NCBI GenBank assembly: GCA_905182495.1
Contig: CAJJBU010000003.1
Span: 124,001-188,000, forward strand
DNA from: Flavobacteriales bacterium UBA952
GTDB taxonomy: Bacteria > Bacteroidota > Bacteroidia > Flavobacteriales_D > Crocinitomicaceae
Direction: 5' to 3'
DNA length: 64,000 nucleotides
Positions within the stretch are counted from its first letter, which is position 1, and each line of letters begins with the position of its first letter. Both the position numbers and the translations under genes were made by a program. The notes under the pieces were generated by a model. The model did no database searches and was not told where the DNA came from. It worked only from the letters and a program-made list of their open reading frames with translations. Of the stretch, positions 53,288 through 61,993 are shown piece after piece.

Positions 53288-54085
53288 ATGAAAACACTAA
53301 AAAGATTTTTAAAACGAAATTCACACAATGCATTATTCAAAGCCCTTGCAGGTTTTGGCAGGGCATTAAACAGGTTCTATGAAAATCGCAATTACGATGT
53401 CTATAGCAATGGTGAGTTAACGGTACTAAAAAAAATATCCACACTAAACCCAACTGTGATTATTGACGGGGGAGCAAACATCGGTGGTTATTCATTATTG
53501 ATTAATAAGTACAACCCTGGCGCACATATTTATTCTTTTGAACCTGTAAAGAGTACCTATCAAACGTTAGGGGAAAACGTTAATGGCTTCAATAATATTT
53601 TTCCTATCGAAAAAGGACTCTATAAACAAAACTGCACCAAAGAAATAAATATTTTTCCTTCCAACACCCATTCCTCGATAGTTGACATCAAAGGGTTATC
53701 CTACGAATCAAGTGAGAAGCAAAAAATAGAGCTGGTGAAAGGGGATGATTTTCTTAGGGATTACAAGATCAGTGAAATTGATTTATTGAAAATTGATATT
53801 GAAGGCGCTGAGTACGATGCAATATTAGGGTTTGAGGAACATATTGCCGCGGGAAAAATAAAAGTGATCCAGTTTGAGTTTGGTTATATAAATATTTCAA
53901 CCAAACATTTATTAATAGATTTCTATAACTACTTTGAAAATAGAGGGTATATAATAGGCAAAATCTTTCCGAAAAATGTAGAATTCAGAAAATACGAATT
54001 CAAATATGAGGACTTTTTAGGGCCGAATTTTGTTGCGGTAAAAAAAACGGAGCTCGAGTTAATTAATTTACTTTCGAAAAAGTAA
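53288..54085 (+). CDS. FkbM-family methyltransferase
   Basis: 265 residues; SAM-dependent O-methyltransferase domain from about 55 to 250: motif I IIDGGANIGGYSLLI, acidic-loop motif YSFEPVKSTYQTL, and the family's LLKIDIEGAEYDAILG with the conserved D-x-EG-E. No signal peptide. FkbM proteins methylate sugars or polyketides; surface glycan modification is a plausible role here, but no glycosyltransferase is near. Confidence 0.92.
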   Translation: MKTLKRFLKRNSHNALFKALAGFGRALNRFYENRNYDVYSNGELTVLKKISTLNPTVIIDGGANIGGYSLLINKYNPGAHIYSFEPVKSTYQTLGENVNGFNNIFPIEKGLYKQNCTKEINIFPSNTHSSIVDIKGLSYESSEKQKIELVKGDDFLRDYKISEIDLLKIDIEGAEYDAILGFEEHIAAGKIKVIQFEFGYINISTKHLLIDFYNYFENRGYIIGKIFPKNVEFRKYEFKYEDFLGPNFVAVKKTELELINLLSKK

Positions 54086-54171
54086 ATAATATCAACAATG
54101 TGTAATGACGCCATTTAGACCTATCTTTAATACTATGAGAAAAATCACAAAAATGAAAAACTCACGCTTTA

Positions 54172-55374
54172 TTGGTATTGCTCCTTTTAATTTGCAGCAT
54201 TTCAAATTCGCAAACCCTTTCAGATTCCTCAAGGGCCAAACTTCATGGATTTTTGGATTCAGTACAAACAGCAGATGTTTATCAGTATGACACAAAAGAC
54301 AATCTTGATCAATCCATGGATTGTGCAAAAATAATCGCAAATCCGAATGGCGGTTTTATTGCGGTTTACCATCACTATTCTTCTTCGCAACCTCAGGTAT
54401 TTCTAGCAACATCTAGCGATTTTCTCACATGGAATATAGAGGTTGTCTTGGCCTCAAATGCCTCTCAACCCGCTATTGCCGAATCCGTAGATGGCGGTTA
54501 TGTTGTGGCCTGGGAACAAGAGCCGAGCAACCATTTAAAAGTAGCCTACTATAGCGACCTGGCTAATCTATTCACGAGCAATGCAGCGGCGACTTATGAT
54601 ATAGACCGTACCCTTTCGGATTGCGCAGAGGGAACACCAAACATTTATTATGCAAGCAACGCTGAAATTAATATCGGATTCCATTATTTCCAAAACTGCA
54701 CAGTAGACCGTCAAGCTAGAGGTATTCTAAGCAATTTTAATTCATGGAATTGTGAAACCCTCAGCAATTTTGACAATTCACTTTTATATTGGGGTGTCGC
54801 CGGTAATATTGGTGACCGAGATGCGTTTGTCTATGACGGGTATGATTTTGGGGTAATTGAAGGGCAATACATCAATGGTGATTTCGGTTCTTGGCGGAGT
54901 TTTATTTTTGATTACCAGACAAACAATGCCGAGCCGCTAGACATCGTCACTCACAATGGCAGTACTGCATTTGCAAACCCGACGGTCAGTATGATGGAGA
55001 TTGATGAAAGATTGGCCATTGTTACTACGCTATTTCTGCCTAGTGAAGGTGCTGCAAATGGTGAAGCTGGGGAATTGATGTATTACCGTTTTTTAGAGGA
55101 CGAATCTACCCTAGAAGTGAGAGTAATAAAAGAAGAAGCCAACACCTTAAAAATCTTCCCAAACCCAGCAAACGATCTAATACGTATAGCGACAAACACA
55201 AATGCTCCAACGTTAAAATATATCATTATTGATGTTCTGGGAATTAAACAACTAGAAGGCATAATAGAAATAGGATCGTGTGAAATTAATACGAGCCATT
55301 TGGTTTCAGGGACTTTCTTTCTGCAGTTAGAGGGGCATAAAACTGAGGCCTTTGAGGTCCTTCGAAACGAATAA
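54172..55374 (+). CDS. Secreted protein with T9SS type A sorting domain; start region frameshifted
   Basis: About 400 residues: hydrophobic leader LVLLLLICSISNSQ, then a body (about 35-300) with repeated strand units such as GGFIAVYHHYSSSQPQVFLATSS and GGYVVAWEQEP that suggest a five- or six-bladed propeller of the sialidase type (inference), then a type A sorting domain (KIFPNPANDLIRIA ... SGTFFLQLE). The only in-frame start is TTG 54172, which gives a signal peptide without basic residues. ATG 54153 fits well if one A of the run at 54156-54160 is extra. Confidence 0.75.
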   Translation: MVLLLLICSISNSQTLSDSSRAKLHGFLDSVQTADVYQYDTKDNLDQSMDCAKIIANPNGGFIAVYHHYSSSQPQVFLATSSDFLTWNIEVVLASNASQPAIAESVDGGYVVAWEQEPSNHLKVAYYSDLANLFTSNAAATYDIDRTLSDCAEGTPNIYYASNAEINIGFHYFQNCTVDRQARGILSNFNSWNCETLSNFDNSLLYWGVAGNIGDRDAFVYDGYDFGVIEGQYINGDFGSWRSFIFDYQTNNAEPLDIVTHNGSTAFANPTVSMMEIDERLAIVTTLFLPSEGAANGEAGELMYYRFLEDESTLEVRVIKEEANTLKIFPNPANDLIRIATNTNAPTLKYIIIDVLGIKQLEGIIEIGSCEINTSHLVSGTFFLQLEGHKTEAFEVLRNE

Positions 55375-55589
55375 TCCTAGTAGCATACTTTCCATTCGTC
55401 TTGGGGGCATAAAATAAACCCGTGCAAAAGCCGATAACCGGTTTACATAACTATCTTTATTCTGAACCTTCTAAACCATTTGATCAAAGCATTGTTTAAG
55501 AATCAACTAGTAGCGGAGGCCTGGTGCCAAATTGGTGCAGGGGCGTATTCTGAAAAGCCATATGAGTAAGAAAATTAATACCTAATAAA

Positions 55590-55928
55590 ATGGAAAACGT
55601 TATAGAAATAGTACAAATGGCATTGGCATTATCTGTTGCTTTTGTTTGGATTTTCAGATTTGACAATGTTGTTAAAGAGTTTAAACAATTTGGATTGAAC
55701 GATTTGACCAGAAGCCTTGTTGGCGCCTCTAAAATTGCTTTAGCGACCTTGCTTTTTGTAGGGGTATGGTTTTCTTCCGTTGTTCTTGCTGCGGCCGTGG
55801 GTATGGGTATCTTCATGATCGCTGCTCAATACTTTCATTTTTCCATAAAGAACCCTTTTATCAAACGATTGCCTTCACTCATTCTTTTGCTTCTCTGTGT
55901 TTTCATCGTAATAGAATCGATACAATAA
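55590..55928 (+). CDS. DoxX-like membrane protein 1
   Basis: 112 residues, four predicted membrane helices, no signal peptide. FRFDNVVKEFKQFGLNDLTRSLVGASKIALATLLFVGVW follows the DoxX-like pattern (KQFGLP...VG..ei...lLl.G). Such proteins are often linked to redox or electron-transfer functions, but none is fixed. The following gene is a paralog, 6 bases away. Confidence 0.78.
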   Translation: MENVIEIVQMALALSVAFVWIFRFDNVVKEFKQFGLNDLTRSLVGASKIALATLLFVGVWFSSVVLAAAVGMGIFMIAAQYFHFSIKNPFIKRLPSLILLLLCVFIVIESIQ

Positions 55929-55934
55929 GAATAA

Positions 55935-56273
55935 ATGGACCTCAACCAAATCTGCGTTCTACTATCTAGTTTGTCCTTTTTTGCATACGGCTCCTACTAT
56001 TTCAAATCACCCCGTATGAAAGGTGAATTTAAAAGGTTTGGTTTGGAGAAATTTGGTCTCGTCATTATCATTTGTCAATTTTTGGGTGCCTCAGGTTTAA
56101 TCCTAGGTCTAAAATTTGATCCGCTATTATGGATTTCATCTTTGGGCCTCGCCATACTTATGTTTTTTGCGCTATTGGTTAGGGTGAAATTAAAAGATGG
56201 CCTTTGGGTTTCTTTGCCAGCCTTGTTCTATTTTGCTTTAAATACGTATATATTTTTGACGGCCATCGCATAG
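55935..56273 (+). CDS. DoxX-like membrane protein 2
   Basis: 112 residues, same length and layout as the gene before it: FKSPRMKGEFKRFGLEKFGLVIIICQFLGASGLILG matches the DoxX-like KxFGL..fg...G...llGa pattern, with four membrane helices. The C-terminus (NTYIFLTAIA) recurs in a gene fragment at 58001. Confidence 0.78.
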   Translation: MDLNQICVLLSSLSFFAYGSYYFKSPRMKGEFKRFGLEKFGLVIIICQFLGASGLILGLKFDPLLWISSLGLAILMFFALLVRVKLKDGLWVSLPALFYFALNTYIFLTAIA

Positions 56274-56493
56274 TGTTCAGTCATTTCAGTTTGAAATGAA
56301 AAGAGCACGATAGAGTCCATCGGAAATAGCTGCTGCTGGTTTAGCCATGAGATAATCCCCAATGAGTTTCTACTAGAAAGTCAAAACCCCAAAGACGCAA
56401 AACATCTCTTTTAAAGAAAAAAGCTCAGCTAAAGCGACTTGTCAAGACAAGGTTTAATCTTCTCATTTAGAATAATATAATATCTTAGTAAAT

Positions 56494-56517
56494 TCCTAAT
56501 GACAAGATCAATTAGGA
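56494..56517. promoter_or_regulatory. Inverted repeat upstream of the methyltransferase-VanW pair
   Basis: TCCTAAT and ATTAGGA, perfect 7-base arms 10 bases apart, 31 bases before the start at 56549. Possible operator. Confidence 0.35.
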
Positions 56518-56548
56518 TTCGTAAACTGTTTAAGCGGATAAGAAAAAA

Positions 56549-57223
56549 ATGAAGAAAGAAATCGTTAATTACTATGATGAACTCGCAAAACGGTATGATG
56601 AGAACAGGTTCTCTAACTCCTATGGAAAATATATCAATCAGCAGGAAAATAGAATTTTAAAATCTTATCTAAACAAAAATGAAACGGAATTAAACCTCGA
56701 TGTCGCATGTGGGACCGGTAGGTTTCTTGATTATTCGGATTATGGGGTGGATATAAGCCATGAAATGGTTAAGGTCGCACAGGATAAATTTCCTCAAAAA
56801 AAAATCAGTGTAGCCGATGCAGAAGCCTTACCCTTTAGCGATTCATTCTTTAACAATGTGACTGCTTTTCATCTCTTTATGCATTTAGATTTCCCTATGC
56901 TGAAAAACATACTCGCCGAAATCAATAGAGTAACGGCCACAGGAGGGACTTTTATTTTTGATGTTCCGTCATTGAAAAGAAGAAAAATAACGGGCTATAA
57001 AGCAACATCATGGCACGGTGGTCATCAAATTAAGGTCAGTCAAATGAAAGAAATCGCAGGTAATTCTTGGGAGCTCGTTTCTTATCATGGCATTGCTTTT
57101 TTACCTATTCATCGCATCCCGAAAAAAATCAGACCCCTCTTTATCGGTATCGACAATTTATTATGTCGTTCTATATTTAAGGAATACGGCTCTCATTTGA
57201 TCTTTGTACTTCGAAAAAAATGA
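56549..57223 (+). CDS. Class I SAM-dependent methyltransferase
   Basis: 224 residues; Methyltransf_11-type fold with motif I LNLDVACGTGRFLDY, VADAEALPFSDSFFNNVTAFHLFMHL and a later IFDVPSLKRRK strand. Substrate unknown. It overlaps the VanW gene by four bases (ATGA), so the two are coupled and probably act on one pathway. Confidence 0.9.
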   Translation: MKKEIVNYYDELAKRYDENRFSNSYGKYINQQENRILKSYLNKNETELNLDVACGTGRFLDYSDYGVDISHEMVKVAQDKFPQKKISVADAEALPFSDSFFNNVTAFHLFMHLDFPMLKNILAEINRVTATGGTFIFDVPSLKRRKITGYKATSWHGGHQIKVSQMKEIAGNSWELVSYHGIAFLPIHRIPKKIRPLFIGIDNLLCRSIFKEYGSHLIFVLRKK

Positions 57224-57933
57224 TTAAAAAACGCATCCCAGTTTCACTAAAAATCAAAGCGCATTTGTTCAAGAATTTTCTGTCAAATGTCTATAAAGGG
57301 TATTCTTTTCGCTTTGCTAAAAAGGCGAGCCACAGCGAATTTGATTTCAATCATAGTATAGAAATCACGCAAGAAATAAAAAACACCGAATCATCGAAAG
57401 CCAAGAAGTTGAATTTCAAAACCGCTATTGATTCCATTGAGGAGTATATTATTAAACCTAATGAGGTTTTTTCTTTTTGGGGTGCTGTTGGAAATCCAAC
57501 AAGTAAAAGGGGGTACGTAAAAAGTAGATCCATAGTCGATGGAGTATTGGAGGAGTCTATAGGCGGGGGCCTATGCCAGATTTCTGGATTGATCTATTAC
57601 AGCTGTATCCTAGCAAATATTGATGTCCTCGAAAGATATAACCATACTGCCGATATCTACACCGAAGAAACTCGATTTACCCCTTTAGGTTCTGATGCTA
57701 CGGTTGTTTACGGTTATAAAGATTTAAAAATCAGAAACTCCTTAAAACACCCGATTGTATTTGGTTTTTCGCTTACAGAAACGGAGATTACAATACAGTT
57801 GAAAAGTTTAGAGGCGATTGACAAACAACGCATTACTTTTAAAAAGACAACTTTAAAAAACAAAAAAATAGAAGTGCTGACTTTTATTAATGAACAAGAA
57901 TATGACAGGTCCGTCTATAACATTTTGCATTAA
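57220..57933 (+). CDS. VanW-family protein
   Basis: 237 residues with the VanW core: NEVFSFWGAVGNPTSKRGYVKSRSIVDGVLEESIGGGLCQISGLIYY in outline, then ERYNHTADIY and DATVVYGYKDLKIRNS. VanW domains occur next to glycopeptide-resistance genes and in Gram-positive envelopes, function unknown; no Van-type ligases are near, so this is not a resistance locus. No signal peptide. Confidence 0.92.
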   Translation: MIKKRIPVSLKIKAHLFKNFLSNVYKGYSFRFAKKASHSEFDFNHSIEITQEIKNTESSKAKKLNFKTAIDSIEEYIIKPNEVFSFWGAVGNPTSKRGYVKSRSIVDGVLEESIGGGLCQISGLIYYSCILANIDVLERYNHTADIYTEETRFTPLGSDATVVYGYKDLKIRNSLKHPIVFGFSLTETEITIQLKSLEAIDKQRITFKKTTLKNKKIEVLTFINEQEYDRSVYNILH

Positions 57934-58000
57934 ATCGCCTAGTCTACAGAAATCCATCAGACGATAATTTTAGGAACCACTCTTTTCAGAAAAAGAAGAA

Positions 58001-58063
58001 AATACGTGTCTATTTTTGACGGCAATTGCGCTTAGCGCCTTCTCTTTCCTATTAAATAAATGA
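58001..58063 (+). pseudogene. 3' fragment of a third DoxX-like gene
   Basis: The frame reads NTCLFLTAIALSAFSFLLNK and stops; the DNA over the first 30 bases matches the 3' end of the gene at 55935-56273 (NTYIFLTAIA) at about 26 of 30 positions. No start or upstream coding is left, so it looks like the tail of a duplicated copy. Confidence 0.5.
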
Positions 58064-58124
58064 TCCCCAAGACTAAACCTTTTCATAGTTCAGTAGTCAA
58101 AACGCTATAACAAAAAAACGCTGT

Positions 58125-59012
58125 ATGAAATTTTATTTTTTTGGCATCGCCTTTGCCATTTCTAGTACGCTCATCAATGCCCAAACACTTACAGTCACCA
58201 ACCCTATTACTGGGGAAACTTGGATGGATAGAAACCTCGGTGCCAATCAAGTAGCGAACTCCTCAACAGATACCGAGGCTTATGGTCATTTATTTCAGTG
58301 GGGGAGGTTAGCTGACGGTCATGAATTGCGAACCTCTAACACAACGACAATTGTCGCAAGCACGAGTGCACCCGGTCATGGCGACTTTATTATCGGTGCA
58401 GATGATTGGCTCTCTCCTTCAATCGATGAACTGTGGCAAGGAACAAATGGCACCAATAACCCCTGCCCGTATGGTTTCCGCATCCCAACAGAAGATGAAT
58501 GGGAAGCGGAAAGGCTAAGTTGGTCTTCAAGCGATGCCTCCGGTGCATTTACTTCAGTTTTAAAGTTACCCATACCAGGGGCAAGAAGCAGGATGACAGG
58601 AATCATTGGAAATGTTGGAACTTTCTCGGGTTACAGAAGCAGTGATTTGAATGGTGCAGAGTCCCGGAATTTAGGAATTAGTATGACTCAAGCTTTTATG
58701 GGCAATCGCGCCCGTGGAGATGGAAATTGTGTGCGTTGTATCTCAGGTGAAAACCAAAGTGGACTTATTAAAAACACAAGGGATCAGGAAATAGCCGTAT
58801 ATCCAAATCCAACTAATGACCAACTATGGGTCAGTAGAAATAGCAACGATATCATCCGCTATGAAATCTTTAAACCCAACGGTGTTCTTGTAGAAAGTGG
58901 ACATCTTCAAAGCTCACAGCACCGCATTGATCTTTCGCGTTACCCAGCGGGACTGTATTACATGGCCTTTAAAGAAAAGAATTTCAGGCCCCTTAAAATC
59001 ATAAAAAAATAG
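58125..59012 (+). CDS. Secreted FISUMP-domain protein, T9SS type A
   Basis: 295 residues; signal peptide (MKFYFFGIAFAISSTLINAQ). Residues about 30-205 form a Fibrobacter succinogenes major paralogous (FISUMP, TIGR02145) domain: GETWMDRNLGANQVA, YGHLFQWGR, CPYGFRIPTEDEWEAE, ARGDGNCVRCIS. A type A sorting domain ends it (AVYPNPTNDQLWVS ... AGLYYMAFK). FISUMP domains are secreted modules of unknown binding role. Confidence 0.9.
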   Translation: MKFYFFGIAFAISSTLINAQTLTVTNPITGETWMDRNLGANQVANSSTDTEAYGHLFQWGRLADGHELRTSNTTTIVASTSAPGHGDFIIGADDWLSPSIDELWQGTNGTNNPCPYGFRIPTEDEWEAERLSWSSSDASGAFTSVLKLPIPGARSRMTGIIGNVGTFSGYRSSDLNGAESRNLGISMTQAFMGNRARGDGNCVRCISGENQSGLIKNTRDQEIAVYPNPTNDQLWVSRNSNDIIRYEIFKPNGVLVESGHLQSSQHRIDLSRYPAGLYYMAFKEKNFRPLKIIKK

Positions 59013-59077
59013 GTAAAAACAAGAAGATGGTTTCATTATTCCGTACCTTTTAAGAGACTTAAAACCGGAAAAAAAGA

Positions 59078-59947
59078 ATGAATGTAATTGAATCCTCGAA
59101 TTTATGTAAAAACTACGGGAAGGACATTGGAATTAAAAACATCAATTTACAAATCGAACAAGGTGAAGTTTTTGGTTTTATAGGTCCAAACGGTGCAGGT
59201 AAATCGACCTTCATCAGAACCCTAATGGGGTTTCTTTTACCGAGTAGCGGAACGGCCTCTATTTTAGGACAGTCCATAGATAGAGATCTTCACGGTATTC
59301 GTAAAAAGATTGGGTATCTGCCCTCAGAAGTTAATTATTATGACGGCATGAGTTCCCGAGAGCTTTTAGAATACCATGCTGGCTTTTACGATAAGGTCAA
59401 TTTGGATCAAATCAACACCTTGGGGGCCCTTTTTGAATTGGATTTAGACCGTAAAATAGAGTCGCTTTCTTTTGGTAATAAAAAGAAGTGTGCCATCATT
59501 CAATCCGTTTTACACGCTCCCGAATTACTCATACTTGATGAACCAACTTCGGGCTTAGATCCCTTGATGCAAAACCGGTTTTTTGAACTCTTAGAAGAAG
59601 AGAGTAAGAAGGGAACAACCATCTTCTTTAGCTCGCATATCCTCACCGAGATCCAACGCATGTGTAATAGAGCAGCTATTATTCGTGATGGAGAAATTAA
59701 TGCGGTAGAAGACATTCAGAGCCTCTTAACCAAGCAGATGAAAAAGGCCCGCTTTATCTTTAAAGAAAAAACGGAGCTTTCCTTTATTGAAGGCATACAA
59801 AACGCCTTGTGGATGAACAACAAGCTCACCTTTGATTATGTCGGGCCTATTACTGATTTAATCGAGTGGATGGGAACACTTGATCTTGTAGATGCTGTGC
59901 TTGAAGAACCCGATTTGGAAACCATCTTTATGAACTATTACCAATAA
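59078..59947 (+). CDS. ABC transporter ATP-binding protein
   Basis: 289 residues; Walker A GPNGAGKST, signature LSFGNKKKCAI (a variant of LSGGQ), Walker B LLILDEPTSGLD, and the H-loop SSHI. The C-terminal 80 residues (from about residue 205) are the accessory domain seen in CcmA/antibiotic-exporter type ATPases. Two bases separate it from the permease gene, giving a two-gene exporter of unknown substrate. Confidence 0.95.
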   Translation: MNVIESSNLCKNYGKDIGIKNINLQIEQGEVFGFIGPNGAGKSTFIRTLMGFLLPSSGTASILGQSIDRDLHGIRKKIGYLPSEVNYYDGMSSRELLEYHAGFYDKVNLDQINTLGALFELDLDRKIESLSFGNKKKCAIIQSVLHAPELLILDEPTSGLDPLMQNRFFELLEEESKKGTTIFFSSHILTEIQRMCNRAAIIRDGEINAVEDIQSLLTKQMKKARFIFKEKTELSFIEGIQNALWMNNKLTFDYVGPITDLIEWMGTLDLVDAVLEEPDLETIFMNYYQ

Positions 59948-59949
59948 GC

Positions 59950-60729
59950 ATGAACCTCAACTTATATAAAAAAGAGCTCAAAAGGAACCGTAAGAATTTC
60001 ATGATTTGGACAGGAATTGCAATCGGGTTTACGATAATGATTGTTTCTTTATATCCATCCTTCAAAGATTTAGGGGTGGCGATGTCCGAAACCATCCCAA
60101 AAGAAATGGCCAAGGCCTTCAATATGGATATGGCGTCGTGGGGAGAGATTTCTGGTTATTACAAAACCTATTTTGGATTTCACATCATTATCATCCTAGC
60201 GATTTTTTCATGCTCTATGGGCTCGACCATCATCTCTAAGGAAGAAAAAGAGCGAACCTCCGAATTTCTTTTTAGCAAACCCATTTCACGTAGGACCATT
60301 TTTAGCACCAAAGTAGGGGCGCTTTTCTCACTGATTTCCATGAGTTTTATACTACAAACTTTGGTCGCATTTGGCATGTTTTTAAGTGTCGTAAGTAACG
60401 AAGTCAATTGGGGATCCCTCGTCGAAATGCACCTAAACGGTTATATCCTATGTCTCTTTTTTGGAGTAGCCGGCTTGTTTATCTCTCAGGTTATTTCTGG
60501 AATAAAAAATTATATGGGTCCCGTCGTTGGTCTTGTAATAGGGAGCTACTTTCTTTATGCAATAGGCAAATCGATGGAAGAAACCACCTGGATTTCGAAG
60601 CTCTCTCCATTCCATTACCTCGGCGTAGATGGAATTCAATTTCTGCCTGTAATCATTTTTTTAGGCATCATTTTGGCAATGCTGTTTATAGCCCATAAGA
60701 TTTTTGAACGTAAGGATATTGGAGCTTAA
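59950..60729 (+). CDS. ABC-2 type transporter permease
   Basis: 259 residues with six predicted membrane helices. MNLNLYKKELKRNRKNFMIW opening, SSTIISKEEKERTSEFLFSKPISR type cytoplasmic loop (the ABC-2 family's EE.. GT.E.Ll..PisR motif) and a C-terminal helix followed by FERKDIGA. Pairs with the ATPase just upstream. Confidence 0.9.
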   Translation: MNLNLYKKELKRNRKNFMIWTGIAIGFTIMIVSLYPSFKDLGVAMSETIPKEMAKAFNMDMASWGEISGYYKTYFGFHIIIILAIFSCSMGSTIISKEEKERTSEFLFSKPISRRTIFSTKVGALFSLISMSFILQTLVAFGMFLSVVSNEVNWGSLVEMHLNGYILCLFFGVAGLFISQVISGIKNYMGPVVGLVIGSYFLYAIGKSMEETTWISKLSPFHYLGVDGIQFLPVIIFLGIILAMLFIAHKIFERKDIGA

Positions 60730-60800
60730 AGAGACTGCTTCATTTCTGATCAAAAGACAAGCTACAACAAAGTAAAAATCTCCATAAATTTAACCTGAGG

Positions 60801-61610
60801 ATGAAAAATACCCAGCTTTCTTTTCTGTTCTTTTTTAGTGTTAAGCTGCTGCTTTCACAAATTGATACGCTGATCGTTTATAGTCCAGTCATGGACAAAT
60901 CTATTTCGAATTTGGTCATTACACCCAAAGATTACTCAATACAAGGGGAGCGTTTGCCAGTTTTATACCTGCTGCATGGTGCCGGAGGTTATTTTAGCAA
61001 TTGGATGTTTCGTGTACCTGAAATCGAAGAATACGCAAATGATTACAACATCATTATAGTCTGCCCCGATGGCAACAAAACAAGTTGGTATTTAGACAGC
61101 CCTATTGATCCAAAAAGCCAATACGAAACATTTATTTGTGAAGAATTGGTGAAAGCAGTCGATGAAAACTATGCAACAGTCAACAACAAAAAAGGACGTG
61201 CGATCACGGGACTTAGTATGGGTGGACACGGTGCCCTTTACCTGGCTTTTCGACATCAAGACATTTGGGGTGCTGCAGGTAGCATGAGTGGCGGGGTTGA
61301 TATCAGACCTTTTGCAAGTAGTTGGAATATCGATGAGGTATTGGGATCCTATGCAGAACACAAAAGCAATTGGGAGGGCAACACAGTAATAAACATGACA
61401 CATCTCTTAAATGGGGAATTGGAAATCATTTTTGATTGTGGTTCAGATGACTTCTTTGCAGAGGTAAATCAGGCCCTGCATGAAAAACTAGTTTTTGCTG
61501 AGATTCCACATGAGTATAGCGTTCGTCCTGGAGCACACAATTGGGCGTATTGGAGAAACTCGATTCGACACCACCTCCTCTTTTTTAAGCACTTCTTTGA
61601 GCAGGATTAG
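60801..61610 (+). CDS. Exported esterase, alpha/beta hydrolase (esterase D-like)
   Basis: 269 residues; signal peptide (MKNTQLSFLFFFSVKLLLSQ). Nucleophile Ser in GLSMGGHGAL, oxyanion-region YLLHGAGGYFSNW, acid in FDCGSDDFF, and His in RPGAHNWAYW: a full Ser-Asp-His triad. The order is that of the esterase D/acetylxylan-esterase-like family. Probably periplasmic or surface; substrate unknown. Confidence 0.9.
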   Translation: MKNTQLSFLFFFSVKLLLSQIDTLIVYSPVMDKSISNLVITPKDYSIQGERLPVLYLLHGAGGYFSNWMFRVPEIEEYANDYNIIIVCPDGNKTSWYLDSPIDPKSQYETFICEELVKAVDENYATVNNKKGRAITGLSMGGHGALYLAFRHQDIWGAAGSMSGGVDIRPFASSWNIDEVLGSYAEHKSNWEGNTVINMTHLLNGELEIIFDCGSDDFFAEVNQALHEKLVFAEIPHEYSVRPGAHNWAYWRNSIRHHLLFFKHFFEQD

Positions 61611-61617
61611 GCTCTCT

Positions 61618-61989
61618 TTATGCTAGTTCAAGAATAGAGTCAAGCATCCGGTTGCGCACCATATGAACCACTCTTTTATTCATCGATCGCTCGAATTTCA
61701 AATAGGTTTGAAACTCAGCAGGGTCCAACTGGCCTAAAATCATTCCTTGAATTTCTTTTTTTAGTGGGTTGTCATTTTGAAAAGCACTCTCGATGGCTAG
61801 GGTGCGTTTCTCTTTATCCATAAGGTTAAAAATCACTTTCTTAGTTGTGAAATAACTTTTCACACGAAGAATCAGTATTTCGTGTTGCATTTTAATGACA
61901 GGACGCAGGACCATGTTCTGAAAAAGCTCTTCTTCTTTTAGATCACCCTCAGTTAAAGAAGCCGGAAGTTCGGGTCGGACTTTATCCAT
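61618..61989 (-). CDS. Small conserved-looking protein downstream of the MoxR-type ATPase
   Basis: 123 residues from ATG 61989, which clears the ATPase stop by 4 bases; a start at 62031 would overlap it by 38. Helical and charged (ELFQNMVLRPVIKMQHEILIL; YLKFERSMNKRVVHMVRNRM), no signal peptide, no known domain. It is the last gene of the minus-strand operon with the ATPase and VWA protein, which suggests a shared function. Confidence 0.75.
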   Translation of the reverse strand: MDKVRPELPASLTEGDLKEEELFQNMVLRPVIKMQHEILILRVKSYFTTKKVIFNLMDKEKRTLAIESAFQNDNPLKKEIQGMILGQLDPAEFQTYLKFERSMNKRVVHMVRNRMLDSILELA

Positions 61990-61993
61990 TGTC

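Noticed and set aside
57220..57933. Vancomycin-resistance locus
   Set aside because: Only a VanW-domain protein is present; no VanA/B/D ligase, VanH, VanX or VanRS genes are near.
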